Source of the DNA: a virus
Direction: 5' to 3' (one strand)
DNA: 24,991 nt
IMG/VR virus record: IMGVR_UViG_3300011115_000012
Coordinates: 1-24,991 of that record
Position 1 is the first letter of the stretch. Every line of letters starts with the position of its first letter. The translations under genes and the position numbers were made by a program. Positions 8,145-15,959 of the stretch are shown here, one piece after another. The notes under the pieces are model-generated. The model was not told where the DNA came from. It saw only the letters and a list, made by a program, of their open reading frames with translations, and made no database searches.

Positions 8145-8503
8145 AATGCGCTGATTTCGTAGGGATGCTGTTCTTGGCTCGGGATGTGGCGCACAGCGTT
8201 CACTTGAATACCCGCAGCTACTCCAAGCATGTAGCCTTGAACATCTTTTATGATCGTATTGTGGGCGCGGCAGACGATTTTACGGAAGCCTACCAAGGGC
8301 GGCATGGTCTGATCGGCCCGATCTCGCTCATGTCGGCCAAGAAAACGGCCAACATCATTGAGTTTCTGGAAGATCAATTGAAAGAAATTGAAAACGCAAG
8401 GTATGATATTGTGGATAAGTCTGACACTTCGTTGCAGCAGCTCATCGACAACATTATTGAGATATACCTTCGCACGCTCTACAAACTTCGTTTTCTAGCT
8501 TGA
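8141..8503 (+). CDS. DUF5856-like small helical protein
   Basis: This is a 120-residue protein overlapping the portal stop as ATGA, with GGGAG upstream. The N-terminus FVGMLFLARDVAHSVHLNTR, then SKHVALNIFYDRIV and FTEAYQGRHGLIGP, match a phage family I identify as DUF5856. Its helical layout, with two His residues (His18 and His21) and acidic residues such as Asp38 and Glu49, recalls a four-helix Dps/ferritin-like fold; that fold is an inference. No membrane segment is present. It sits between portal and scaffold genes, but a structural role is not established. Confidence 0.72.
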   Translation: MKCADFVGMLFLARDVAHSVHLNTRSYSKHVALNIFYDRIVGAADDFTEAYQGRHGLIGPISLMSAKKTANIIEFLEDQLKEIENARYDIVDKSDTSLQQLIDNIIEIYLRTLYKLRFLA

Positions 8504-8511
8504 GGTAAATT

Positions 8512-8784
8512 ATGTCAGCCAACTATAAAAGTATCAGCGCCACCAATCAAGTCAAGGTCGGTCTTACGGTCTTGAAAGGCATCTTTGTCAGCGCCGCAAG
8601 CGCAACGCCGACCATTACCGTCTTTGATTCTGCCACGGCAGCTAACACTGACCCGACGATATTGGCCGTGTTTACTCCCGCAGCGGCAGGTATTTATACG
8701 TTCACCGCGAACGGCATCACGGCAAGCAAAGGACTTTACGTTGTCATATCGGGAACGGTAGTGGCAACCATTATTTACGAATAA
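8512..8784 (+). CDS. Small beta-rich phage protein (90 aa)
   Basis: This is a 90-residue protein with GAGGT upstream of its ATG. It is composed almost wholly of alternating Val/Ile/Thr/Ala strands: VKVGLTVLKGIFVSAASATP, then TITVFDSATAANTDPTILAV and GLYVVISGTVVATIIYE. It is predicted to be a small beta-sandwich. Similar short proteins occur just before scaffold and capsid genes in related phages, from memory. A head or neck accessory role is plausible but unproven. There is no signal peptide or membrane segment. Confidence 0.7.
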   Translation: MSANYKSISATNQVKVGLTVLKGIFVSAASATPTITVFDSATAANTDPTILAVFTPAAAGIYTFTANGITASKGLYVVISGTVVATIIYE

Positions 8785-8789
8785 CCGTA

Positions 8790-8821
8790 CTGGCGCGGTA
8801 CGCCAGGGATTCTGAGGAATC
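8790..8821 (+). promoter_or_regulatory. Two hairpins in the scaffold leader, one covering the ribosome site
   Basis: Between the 90-residue gene and the scaffold there are two perfect inverted repeats. CTGGCG/CGCCAG (8790-8806) has a 5-base loop, and GATTC/GAATC (8808-8821) has a TGAG loop. The scaffold's GAGGAA ribosome site is split between the loop and 3' arm of the second hairpin. An alternative pairing CGTAC/GTACG overlaps the first hairpin, so two exclusive folds are possible. Translational control of scaffold is inferred; no U-tract follows, so it is not a standard terminator. Confidence 0.45.
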
Positions 8822-8826
8822 AAGCC

Positions 8827-9606
8827 ATGTCTGACGAAGTAATAGCGGAACAACCCGCGCCGGAACAGGACGCAACGGCTGCGCCTGAACCGATAGCAAA
8901 TGCGCCGGAAGCAGCAGAAGCATCCGAAGGCGAGCAGAAAGAAACTCCGAAGGTATTTACCCAAGAGGATTTGGACGCGGCCATCGGCAAGAGGCTTGCA
9001 CGAGAACAAAGAAAGTGGGAGCGCGAAGCAAGGCAGGCCGAAGCACCAAAGCCCGTCCCTGTAGAGCATGTAAAGCCGGAACAATATACGACGACCGAGG
9101 AATACGTTGATGCGTTAACGACTTCCAAAGCCGCCCAAATTGTCCAGCAGCAACAGTTTGCGAAACAGCAACAGGAATTGTTGGGGAACTATCACGACAA
9201 GGAAGAAGATGCGCGGAGTAAATACGAGGACTTCGAACAAGTCGCGTACAACCCCAAGCTACCGATCACCGATGTGATGGCTCAAACAATTCAAGCCTCG
9301 GATAACGGCCCCGATATTGCATACTATCTCGGCACAAACCCCAAGGAAGCTGACCGCATAGCCCAACTTCAACCGTTCTTGCAGGCAAAAGAAATAGGAA
9401 AATTGGAAGCGAAAATTGCTTCTGAACCCGTTACAAAACGCACATCCAGCGCACCTGCGCCGATTTCACCTGTCACAGCTCGCGGAGGTCAATCCAGCGG
9501 TTTTGATACCACTGATCCAAGGTCGATTAAAGCAATGACCACAACCCAGTGGATTGAAGCTGAGAGAGCCAGACAAGTGAAAAAGCAGGAAGCGAGGAAC
9601 CGCTAA
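8827..9606 (+). CDS. Capsid scaffolding protein
   Basis: Scaffolds direct coat protein assembly into a procapsid and leave before the head matures. This 259-residue protein has the expected build. An acidic, Ala/Pro/Glu-rich disordered N-terminus (1-45) precedes FTQEDLDAAIGKRLAREQRK and a charged coiled coil (about 45-75). A Gln-rich helix (IVQQQQFAKQQQELL) and a helical middle containing DNGPDIAYYLGTNPKEADRI follow. The basic C-terminus (ARQVKKQEARNR) is typical of the coat-binding end of P22-like scaffolds. It lies directly upstream of the capsid gene, and its ribosome site GAGGAA is partly hidden in a hairpin. Sequence similarity among scaffolds is low, so the call rests on architecture and position. 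Confidence 0.87.
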   Translation: MSDEVIAEQPAPEQDATAAPEPIANAPEAAEASEGEQKETPKVFTQEDLDAAIGKRLAREQRKWEREARQAEAPKPVPVEHVKPEQYTTTEEYVDALTTSKAAQIVQQQQFAKQQQELLGNYHDKEEDARSKYEDFEQVAYNPKLPITDVMAQTIQASDNGPDIAYYLGTNPKEADRIAQLQPFLQAKEIGKLEAKIASEPVTKRTSSAPAPISPVTARGGQSSGFDTTDPRSIKAMTTTQWIEAERARQVKKQEARNR

Positions 9607-9627
9607 TTACTTTTTAGGAGTTTTTTC

Positions 9628-10839
9628 ATGGCTAACAGCCTACTGACCATTGATATGATAACGAGGAAGTGTCTCGAAATACTTGAGAACAACCTTGTCC
9701 TTTCACGTAACGTGAACAAAGAATACGACGACAGCTTTGCCGTCGAAGGTGCCAAGATCGGCTCGACCCTGCGGATTCGTCTGCCGGATCGCGCGCTGGT
9801 GACCGACGGCGCCGCCCTGCAAGTTCAGGACGACAACGAGCAATACACCACGCTGACCGTTTCCAGCCAGAAGCACATCGGCATTAACTTTACTTCTGCC
9901 GAGCTGACCATGCAGTTGGACGACTTCGCGGAACGTGTTTTGAAGCCGCGTATCAGCCAATTGGCGTCCAGTGTGGATGCTGACGTTGCCAACGCTTACA
10001 AGTCTATTTTCAACACCGTTGGCACCCCGGGCACCACGCCGGCCACCGCGCTGGTTCTGTTGCAAGCGCAACAGAAGCTGAACGAGTCGGCGGCTCCCAT
10101 GTCGCCGCGATACGCCACCGTGAACCCTGCCGCTAACGCTGGCCTGGTCAACGGCATGACCGGTTTCTTTAACCCGACGGGCACAATTTCCCGCCAGTTC
10201 AAGACCGGCATGATGGGTGAGGGTGTTCTTGGCTTTGATGAGATGAATATGTCTCAGTCAATTGTCAACCACACCACGGGCAGTCGTGCGGGCACCATTC
10301 TGGTGAACGGTGCGGTTAGCACGCAAGGGCAATCCACCATCAGCATTGACGGTCTTACCGGTGCAACTGACACGGTAACTGCGGGTGATGTGTTTACCAT
10401 TGCTGGCGTCTATGCGGTCAACCCGCAGACCCGTCTTAGCACTGGTAGCCTGCAACAGTTTGTCGTGACTGCGGCACAAACGGGTGCTGGTAATGCTTTG
10501 GCAAACATGGCTATCTCGCCGCCCATGTACACGGCCAGCAACGCGTTGGCAACCATTGATGCGTTCCCCGCTGACAACGCCGCGGTGACGTTCGTGGGAA
10601 CCGCGTCTACCGTGTATCCGCAAAACTTGGTCTATCACAAGAACGCGATTACGCTGGCTACGGCTGACCTCTTGCTCCCGCAAGGTGTCGATATGGCTTC
10701 GCGTCAAGTGCATAACGGGATCTCGATGCGTATCGTGCGTCAGTACGATATTAACAACGACCGTATGCCTTGCCGTGTCGATGTGCTGTATGGTTTCAAC
10801 ACCATTCGCCCACCGATGGCTTGCCGTATCTGGGGTTGA
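9628..10839 (+). CDS. Major capsid protein, P22 coat-like
   Basis: This is the main shell protein with an HK97-type fold. It has 403 residues, close to the 430 of P22 coat. It begins MANSLLTIDMITRKCLEILE, with NVNKEYDDSFAVEGAKIGST and GINFTSAELTMQLDDFAERV soon after; these are characteristic of the P22 coat family. Residues about 215-310 (from SRAGTILVNG through SPPMYTAS) are strand-rich and match the place of the P22 insertion domain. The end, VRQYDINNDRMPCRVDVLYG, is also typical. A strong TAGGAG ribosome site precedes the ATG, stronger than most in the window, as expected for the most abundant virion protein. Confidence 0.95.
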   Translation: MANSLLTIDMITRKCLEILENNLVLSRNVNKEYDDSFAVEGAKIGSTLRIRLPDRALVTDGAALQVQDDNEQYTTLTVSSQKHIGINFTSAELTMQLDDFAERVLKPRISQLASSVDADVANAYKSIFNTVGTPGTTPATALVLLQAQQKLNESAAPMSPRYATVNPAANAGLVNGMTGFFNPTGTISRQFKTGMMGEGVLGFDEMNMSQSIVNHTTGSRAGTILVNGAVSTQGQSTISIDGLTGATDTVTAGDVFTIAGVYAVNPQTRLSTGSLQQFVVTAAQTGAGNALANMAISPPMYTASNALATIDAFPADNAAVTFVGTASTVYPQNLVYHKNAITLATADLLLPQGVDMASRQVHNGISMRIVRQYDINNDRMPCRVDVLYGFNTIRPPMACRIWG

Positions 10840-10846
10840 TAAAACT

Positions 10847-10880
10847 GCTTCCGCCTAGCGCGGGGGCATCTTAATTTTTA
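10847..10880 (+). terminator. Weak hairpin terminator or attenuator after the capsid gene
   Basis: GCTTCCGC (10847-10854) can pair with GCGGGGGC (10860-10867) around the loop CTAGC. This gives 8 base pairs, two of them G-U, followed by ATCTTAATTTTTA. The U tract is broken, so partial termination or RNA end protection is more likely than a full stop. The ribosome site of the next gene lies just downstream. Confidence 0.45.
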
Positions 10881-10892
10881 GGAGAAACAATC

Positions 10893-11315
10893 ATGGCACT
10901 TCCTTCAGTTGGTGGCGGCTATCAGTTTACTGATGGCAATACGAATGAACTGGAAATCGATACCCAAGCAGCACCGCAAACGGCAACGTCCACGGCAACT
11001 TTGACTACCACGCAAGTTTTGAATGGCCTGTTGGTAGTAGATCCAACGACTACGGCTTCAAGTCTTACCATGCCTACGGCAACCGCAATCGACGCGGTAA
11101 TGACCAACATGAAAACCAACAGCACGTTTCGGCTGACGGTTATTAATCTTGGCACCAGCACCGGCGTAGTTACGATGGTGGTTGGAACCGGCATTACTGC
11201 GGTAGGCAATCTGGTTGTGGCTATCACCGGCAGTGCGGCTGGCGTTGGTGGTGCGGCTCAGTTCCTGTTCCGCAAAACCGGCACCGCTGCGTACACCGTT
11301 TATCGGGTAGCTTAA
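10893..11315 (+). CDS. Putative capsid decoration or head accessory protein
   Basis: This is a 140-residue Thr/Val/Ala-rich protein directly after the capsid gene, with a strong AGGAG site. After a short N-terminus (MALPSVGGGYQFTDGNTNEL) come strand-like repeats such as TATLTTTQVLNGLLVVDPTT, TFRLTVINLGTSTGVVTMVV and AAQFLFRKTGTAAYTVYRV. I remember the phrase around TTQVLNGLLVVDP from predicted virion proteins of other phages. Position and beta-rich build suggest a shell decoration or stabilising protein, but no named family was recognised with confidence. The gene is followed by the clearest terminator in the window. Confidence 0.72.
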   Translation: MALPSVGGGYQFTDGNTNELEIDTQAAPQTATSTATLTTTQVLNGLLVVDPTTTASSLTMPTATAIDAVMTNMKTNSTFRLTVINLGTSTGVVTMVVGTGITAVGNLVVAITGSAAGVGGAAQFLFRKTGTAAYTVYRVA

Positions 11316-11322
11316 GTAACAA

Positions 11323-11356
11323 CACCTCGCGGCGTAACAACCGCGAGGTGGTTTTT
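11323..11356 (+). terminator. Strong intrinsic terminator between head and tail genes
   Basis: CACCTCGCGG (11323-11332) and CCGCGAGGTG (11341-11350) form a perfect 10-bp stem around the loop CGTAACAA, followed by GTTTTT. It begins 8 bases after the stop of the 140-residue gene. It should cut much of the transcription coming from the head genes, so tail genes are either read through at lower level or driven from elsewhere. Confidence 0.88.
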
Positions 11357-11367
11357 AAGGATTTGAT

Positions 11368-11541
11368 ATGGTCATCTACATGCGGCATCCCGTTCATGGT
11401 AACAAGGTCGCTATTGCAGAGGCCGAAGCTGAAGCGGATGAAAAGAACGGTTGGGAACGCTTTGAACTGGGCGACCCCGAAAATGAAGTCAACGAATTGG
11501 CTAAACCTCGCGGCAGACCGCGTAAGGAGCTTGCGGAATGA
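11368..11541 (+). CDS. Small phage protein with AT-hook-like C-terminus (57 aa)
   Basis: The ATG at 11368 follows AAGGA and lies just after the terminator U-tract. The protein starts MVIYMRHPVHGNKVAIAEAE, has NGWERFELGD in the middle, and ends KPRGRPRKELAE. The pattern YMRHPVHG with a later NGWERF is one I have seen in other phages at this place. RGRP at residues 48-51, flanked by basic residues, is the core of an AT-hook, a minor-groove DNA-binding element. Its stop overlaps the next start (ATGA, 11538-11541). Function is unknown. DNA contact at the head-tail junction is inference. Confidence 0.8.
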   Translation: MVIYMRHPVHGNKVAIAEAEAEADEKNGWERFELGDPENEVNELAKPRGRPRKELAE

Positions 11542-12251
11542 CCACCACGGCTGGCGATCAGATCAATGGGGCGCTGCGGCTAATCGGTCAATTAGCCGAA
11601 GGTGAAACGCCATCGGCATCGACTTCGCAAGATTCTTTGACCGCAATGAACCAGATGCTTGATAGCTGGTCGTCTGAACGTCTGTCCGTGTTCTCAACGC
11701 AAGATCAAATATTTACTTGGCCTGCTTCTACCGCAACACGCACTCTGGGGCCAACGGGTGATTTTGTTGGCAACCGTCCGGTATTGGTGGACGATTCGAC
11801 TTATTTCCGTGACCCGTCAAACAACATCAGCTTTGGCATCAAGCTGATAAACCAAGCGCAATACAACGGCATTGCGGTAAAAACCGTCACCAGCACTTAC
11901 CCGCAGGTCTTGTTTGTAAACATGACCATGCCAAACATAGAAATGACGATCTATCCGGTGCCGACTAAAGCGTTGCAGTGGCATATTGTCAGCGTCACCG
12001 AGCTGGTCGAACCGGCTACGCTAGCAACCGTTTTGGTGGTGCCTCCGGGGTATATCCGAGCTTTCCGATTTAACTTGGCGTGCGAGATCGCCGCTGAGTT
12101 TGGCGTCGAGCCACCGCCCCAAGTGCAACGGCTTGCGATGACCAGCAAGCGCAACATCAAGCGCATCAACAACCCCGACGACGTAATGAGCCTGCCGTAT
12201 AGCATCGTGGCGACTCGCCAGCGGTTTAATATCTACAGCGGGAATTATTGA
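11538..12251 (+). CDS. Tail accessory / head-completion protein, P22 gp4-like
   Basis: P22 gp4 binds the portal after packaging, helps hold the DNA in and forms the platform for gp10. This 237-residue protein starts MTTTAGDQINGALRLIGQLA, and SQDSLTAMNQMLDSWSSERL follows, a hallmark of this family. The middle, GIKLINQAQYNGIAVKTVTS, and the C-terminal helix FRFNLACEIAAEFGVEP are also typical. It is longer than P22 gp4 (166), mainly through a beta-rich middle. A strong AAGGAG site lies inside the preceding gene. The gp10-like gene follows at once, as in P22. Confidence 0.88.
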   Translation: MTTTAGDQINGALRLIGQLAEGETPSASTSQDSLTAMNQMLDSWSSERLSVFSTQDQIFTWPASTATRTLGPTGDFVGNRPVLVDDSTYFRDPSNNISFGIKLINQAQYNGIAVKTVTSTYPQVLFVNMTMPNIEMTIYPVPTKALQWHIVSVTELVEPATLATVLVVPPGYIRAFRFNLACEIAAEFGVEPPPQVQRLAMTSKRNIKRINNPDDVMSLPYSIVATRQRFNIYSGNY

Positions 12252-13688
12252 TTGAAAACGCCCATTCTTGGCGGCAGTTACGTTGCCAGATCGGTCAACG
12301 CTGCCGACAATCGCATGGTCAACCTGTTTCCCGAAGCGATACCGGAAGGTAGCGGGGGGAAAGAGGCAGGCTTCCTGCTGCGGTGTCCTGGCCTGCGTCT
12401 ACTGGCTACCGTAGGCAGCGGCCCGATTCGCGGCCTGTGGGTGACCAATGGCGTAGCTTATGTGGTGTCGGGCAGTGAGTTCTACAGCCTTGACACCGAT
12501 TGGGTGTCGACGTTAATCGGCACCGTGTCCGGCACAGGGCCGGTCAGCATGGCCGACAACGGCACGCAACTATTCATTGCATGTAACCCTGTCAGCTTCA
12601 TCTACAACACGTCCACGGCGGTGTTTGGGCAGATTACCGACGTGGATTTCCCCGGTGCGGGATCTGTCGGATACCTTGATGGTTACTTCGTATTTAACGA
12701 ACCGGACTCGCAAAAGTTTTGGGTGACCAGCCTGCTTGATGGAACGTCTATTGATCCGCTAGACTTTGCTAGCGCAGAAGGCTATCCCGACAACGTAATT
12801 GCGCTGATCGTAGACCACCGCGAGATATTCCTGTTCGGCAACACCAGCGTTGAAGTCTGGTATGACGCCGGAACGCCCGACTTCCCCCTGGCGCGGATTC
12901 AAGGCGCTTTTATGGAGGTGGGCTGCGAAGCTGCGTATTCTGTTGCCAAATTGGACAACAGCGTGTTCTGGCTAGGATCGGATGCCCGAGGTCGTGGGAT
13001 TGTCTACAGGGCCAATGGATACACGCCAGCACGCATATCTACCAACGCCGTCGAATACGCTATCCAAAGCTACGGCAGCATTTCCGATGCCATTGGCTAC
13101 ACCTATCAGCAAGACGGCCACCCGTTTTACGTGCTGATATTCCCGTCAGCAGAGGCCACTTGGGTTTACGATGTATCCACGCAACTCTGGCACGAACGTG
13201 CAGGGTTTGAAAACGGCGAGTTTGTGCGCCACCGCAGCAATTGCCAGATGTCGTTTAATGACGAAATCGTGGTGGGCGACTACGAGGATGGGCGGGTATA
13301 CGCTTTTGATTTGGACGTTTACGCCGATGACGACCAAATTCAAAAATGGTTGCGGTCGTGGCGGGCGCTGCCGACCGGCCAAAACAATCTCAAGCGCACC
13401 GCGCACCACAGCCTACAGCTTGACGCCGAAACGGGTGTTGGCCTGAACGACGGGCAGGGCAGCGACCCCCAGGTCATGCTGCGCTGGTCTGACGACGCGG
13501 GGCATACCTGGTCAAACGAACACTGGAACTCAATGGGCAAGCTCGGCACCTACGGCACCCGCACCATCCGGCGGCGGCTTGGCATGACCGCGAAAATCCC
13601 CGACAGGGTTTATGAGGTGTCCGGCACAGATCCGGTCAAGATCGCCATCATGGGCGCAGAGTTGTTTGTCACGCCAACGAGTAGCTAG
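12252..13688 (+). CDS. Packaged-DNA stabilisation protein, P22 gp10-like
   Basis: This is a tail hub protein that docks on gp4 and closes the DNA-filled head. At 478 residues it is almost the length of P22 gp10 (472). It begins KTPILGGSYVARSVNAADNR and MVNLFPEAIPEGSGGKEAGF, and continues with repeated beta-blades such as IRGLWVTNGVAYVVSGSEFY and the phrase REIFLFGNTSVEVWYDAGTP, all typical of this family. The start is TTG directly behind the TGA of the gp4-like gene, with GCGGGA upstream. No other in-frame start precedes it closely, so translation is likely coupled. Confidence 0.92.
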   Translation: MKTPILGGSYVARSVNAADNRMVNLFPEAIPEGSGGKEAGFLLRCPGLRLLATVGSGPIRGLWVTNGVAYVVSGSEFYSLDTDWVSTLIGTVSGTGPVSMADNGTQLFIACNPVSFIYNTSTAVFGQITDVDFPGAGSVGYLDGYFVFNEPDSQKFWVTSLLDGTSIDPLDFASAEGYPDNVIALIVDHREIFLFGNTSVEVWYDAGTPDFPLARIQGAFMEVGCEAAYSVAKLDNSVFWLGSDARGRGIVYRANGYTPARISTNAVEYAIQSYGSISDAIGYTYQQDGHPFYVLIFPSAEATWVYDVSTQLWHERAGFENGEFVRHRSNCQMSFNDEIVVGDYEDGRVYAFDLDVYADDDQIQKWLRSWRALPTGQNNLKRTAHHSLQLDAETGVGLNDGQGSDPQVMLRWSDDAGHTWSNEHWNSMGKLGTYGTRTIRRRLGMTAKIPDRVYEVSGTDPVKIAIMGAELFVTPTSS

Positions 13689-15937
13689 TGGCAAACCTAA
13701 ACATCACCAATATCCCCGCACCTCGGGTGCCGTTTATTGACGAGCGCACCGGCTTGATGGCGCGGGAATGGTATCGGTTTTTTCTCAACCTATTCGTTTT
13801 GACCGGCAGCGGCAACAACCCTATCACGCTGGAGGAACTGCAACTCGGGCCACCCAACCAACCCGACTTGGCCGAGCTGCTGATTCAAATCAATCAGAAC
13901 ATTGCCCCGCAATACGAAGATCAATCGGGCGACTTTTTAGCCACGCTCGACACCGCGCAACTCATGTCGATGATGGCGCGGTTTGAGACCGCTGACGCGG
14001 CGATCCAAGGGGCTTACCTCCAGCCACCGCAGCTACCGGTTGATGGCGTCTATGTGGTCGGCCCCGGTAGCTCGACTGACAACGCGGTTGCGCGGTTTGA
14101 CGGCACGACCGGAAAACTAATCCAAAATTCTGTCACCACTATAGACAACACCGGCAACGCCTCTGGAATCCTGTCACAACAATTCTCTGACGGCACCGCG
14201 GTTACGCTGGCGGCGGGTAAGTTTTGGTATAACGGCACAGATGGAAGCTGGAATGCGGGCATGGGCGGCGGCAACATCACTCAACAGGTCGGCGAAGAAA
14301 TCTTTGTCTACGGCAAAGCGTCTGCGGCTATTACCGATTCACCCCTGCAAATTATCTATCACACAGGCGTTGTAGGGGCCAGCGGGGTTATTAAATTTGC
14401 TCCTACGATTGCAGGCATTACCGACGTTAACGCAATTATTGGTGTAGCTACCGAATCCTTGGCGCTTAACGGTTTTGGGCGTGCTACCGTGTTTGGTGTG
14501 GTTCATGGAATCACAACCAACGGCACTGCTTTTGGCGAAGTGTGGGCTGACGATGATGTTATTTGGTACAACCCCGTAACCGGCAACCCCACTAAAGTTG
14601 AGCCTGTTGCACCCTACATTAAGGTGCAAGTTGGCCTTGTAATTAAAGCGGGTGCAGGCGGTTCTGGTTCTTTTCAAGTGAATATTGCACGAGGTTCAAA
14701 ACTTGGCGGCACCGACTCTAACGTGCAGTTTGGCACCTTAGCCAACAATAATCTGATCGCATACGACAGCACCGCTGGCTACTGGAAGAACGTCACCGCC
14801 AGTTCAATAGGTCTTGGCACTGTGACCAGTGTCGCGCAGTCCTTTACCGGCGGCTTAATTTCGGTTGCAGGCTCGCCGATCACCACATCCGGCACGCTGG
14901 CCTTGACGGTTGCAGGCACCAGCGGCGGTATTCCTTACTTCTCTAGTGCATCAACCTGGGCAACCTCTGCTGCGCTCGCGGCCAGTGCGTTAGTTCTTGG
15001 CGGCGGCGCGGGGGCGGCACCGGCTACGACCGCAACCGGAACGGGCGTTGTTACCGCGCTCGGGGTCAATACCGGAACGGCGGGCGCGTTTGTGGTCAAC
15101 GGCGGCGCTCTCGGCACACCGTCCAGCGGTACCGTCACCAACCTGACCGGCACCGCCAGCATTAACATCAATGGGACGGTTGGCGCTACAACGGCGGCTG
15201 CGGGTAAATTTACAACGCTAGGCGTAACGGCGCTTATTACCAGCACCCTTACTTCTGGCGAAGTAATGAAATTTGGTTCGCCATCTGCTGGCACCGGCAT
15301 CATCTACATGGATATGTTCAACACCTCCGGTGGTCTGTATCTGGGGATAGAGGGTTCTGCTGGTGGTTCGTTGTGGACAAATATCCCCGCCTACGCAACA
15401 GGACTTGGAGGGCGATCGGGCGGCGGTGGCATCTCGTTTAGCGCCAATGCAGTAACTCAGCACATGCTGCTTACGACAACGGGGTTGGCTATTACCGGCA
15501 CGTTGAGCGCAACCGGCGTTGTAACCTTTAGCAATTATGGCGTAGGTACCGCAACTTTCAATGGTTCTGGCGTCATTTCATCCGTGTCGGATGAAACGTG
15601 GAAAATCAAAGATGGCGCGCCAGCCAATCCCGATGCAATGCTCAAGCAGTTAGAGCCTGGCTATTGGTATTACAACGACGAGAAAAAAGACACCTTCGGC
15701 AAAGATCGACAGCTTGGTTTCTATGCTCAAAACGTCAACGCAGCTATTGGGCCAGAGGCAGCGCCAGAGCCAGAATTGTATATAAGCCAAGACGAAGATG
15801 GAAACGAAATTACGGTGAAAAAACCGTGGGGCTATTATGATCGGTCTGTGCTTGCAGTAACAGTCATGTCGCTGCAAAAGGCGCTGGCAACCATTGAGTC
15901 ATTAACTGCACGAATTGCCGCATTAGAGGCAAAATAG
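13688..15937 (+). CDS. Tail fibre with C-terminal S74 self-cleaving chaperone
   Basis: This is a 749-residue fibre. Residues 1-80 (IPAPRVPFIDERTGLMAREW, then YRFFLNLF) are a virion-attachment type N-terminus seen in related phages. The shaft, especially residues 377-515, carries Gly/Thr/Ala/Val repeats such as GTVTSVAQSFTGGLISVAG, GTSGGIPYF and GALGTPSSGTVTNLTGTAS. The C-terminus is a Peptidase_S74 intramolecular chaperone. The cleavage and catalytic motif is Ser634-Asp635 with Lys639 (SDETWK), and a trimeric coiled coil ends in SLTARIAALEAK. The family cuts itself before the Ser after trimer folding, releasing about 116 residues. The start is GTG, overlapping the previous TAG. The gene occupies the place where P22 has its tail needle gene. 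Confidence 0.92.
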   Translation: MANLNITNIPAPRVPFIDERTGLMAREWYRFFLNLFVLTGSGNNPITLEELQLGPPNQPDLAELLIQINQNIAPQYEDQSGDFLATLDTAQLMSMMARFETADAAIQGAYLQPPQLPVDGVYVVGPGSSTDNAVARFDGTTGKLIQNSVTTIDNTGNASGILSQQFSDGTAVTLAAGKFWYNGTDGSWNAGMGGGNITQQVGEEIFVYGKASAAITDSPLQIIYHTGVVGASGVIKFAPTIAGITDVNAIIGVATESLALNGFGRATVFGVVHGITTNGTAFGEVWADDDVIWYNPVTGNPTKVEPVAPYIKVQVGLVIKAGAGGSGSFQVNIARGSKLGGTDSNVQFGTLANNNLIAYDSTAGYWKNVTASSIGLGTVTSVAQSFTGGLISVAGSPITTSGTLALTVAGTSGGIPYFSSASTWATSAALAASALVLGGGAGAAPATTATGTGVVTALGVNTGTAGAFVVNGGALGTPSSGTVTNLTGTASININGTVGATTAAAGKFTTLGVTALITSTLTSGEVMKFGSPSAGTGIIYMDMFNTSGGLYLGIEGSAGGSLWTNIPAYATGLGGRSGGGGISFSANAVTQHMLLTTTGLAITGTLSATGVVTFSNYGVGTATFNGSGVISSVSDETWKIKDGAPANPDAMLKQLEPGYWYYNDEKKDTFGKDRQLGFYAQNVNAAIGPEAAPEPELYISQDEDGNEITVKKPWGYYDRSVLAVTVMSLQKALATIESLTARIAALEAK

Positions 15938-15959
15938 TGTTTAACGAATAAGGAACATC

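Noticed and set aside
8515-9084. A 189-residue open frame on the minus strand across the beta protein and scaffold genes
   Set aside because: It is Arg/Cys/Phe-rich with no known motif, lacks a ribosome site and is antisense to two convincing genes. It is a shadow of their codon use.
11348-11605. An 85-residue plus-strand frame over the terminator and the 57-residue gene
   Set aside because: It starts inside the terminator stem, has unusual composition, and competes with the better-supported 57-residue gene at 11368-11541.
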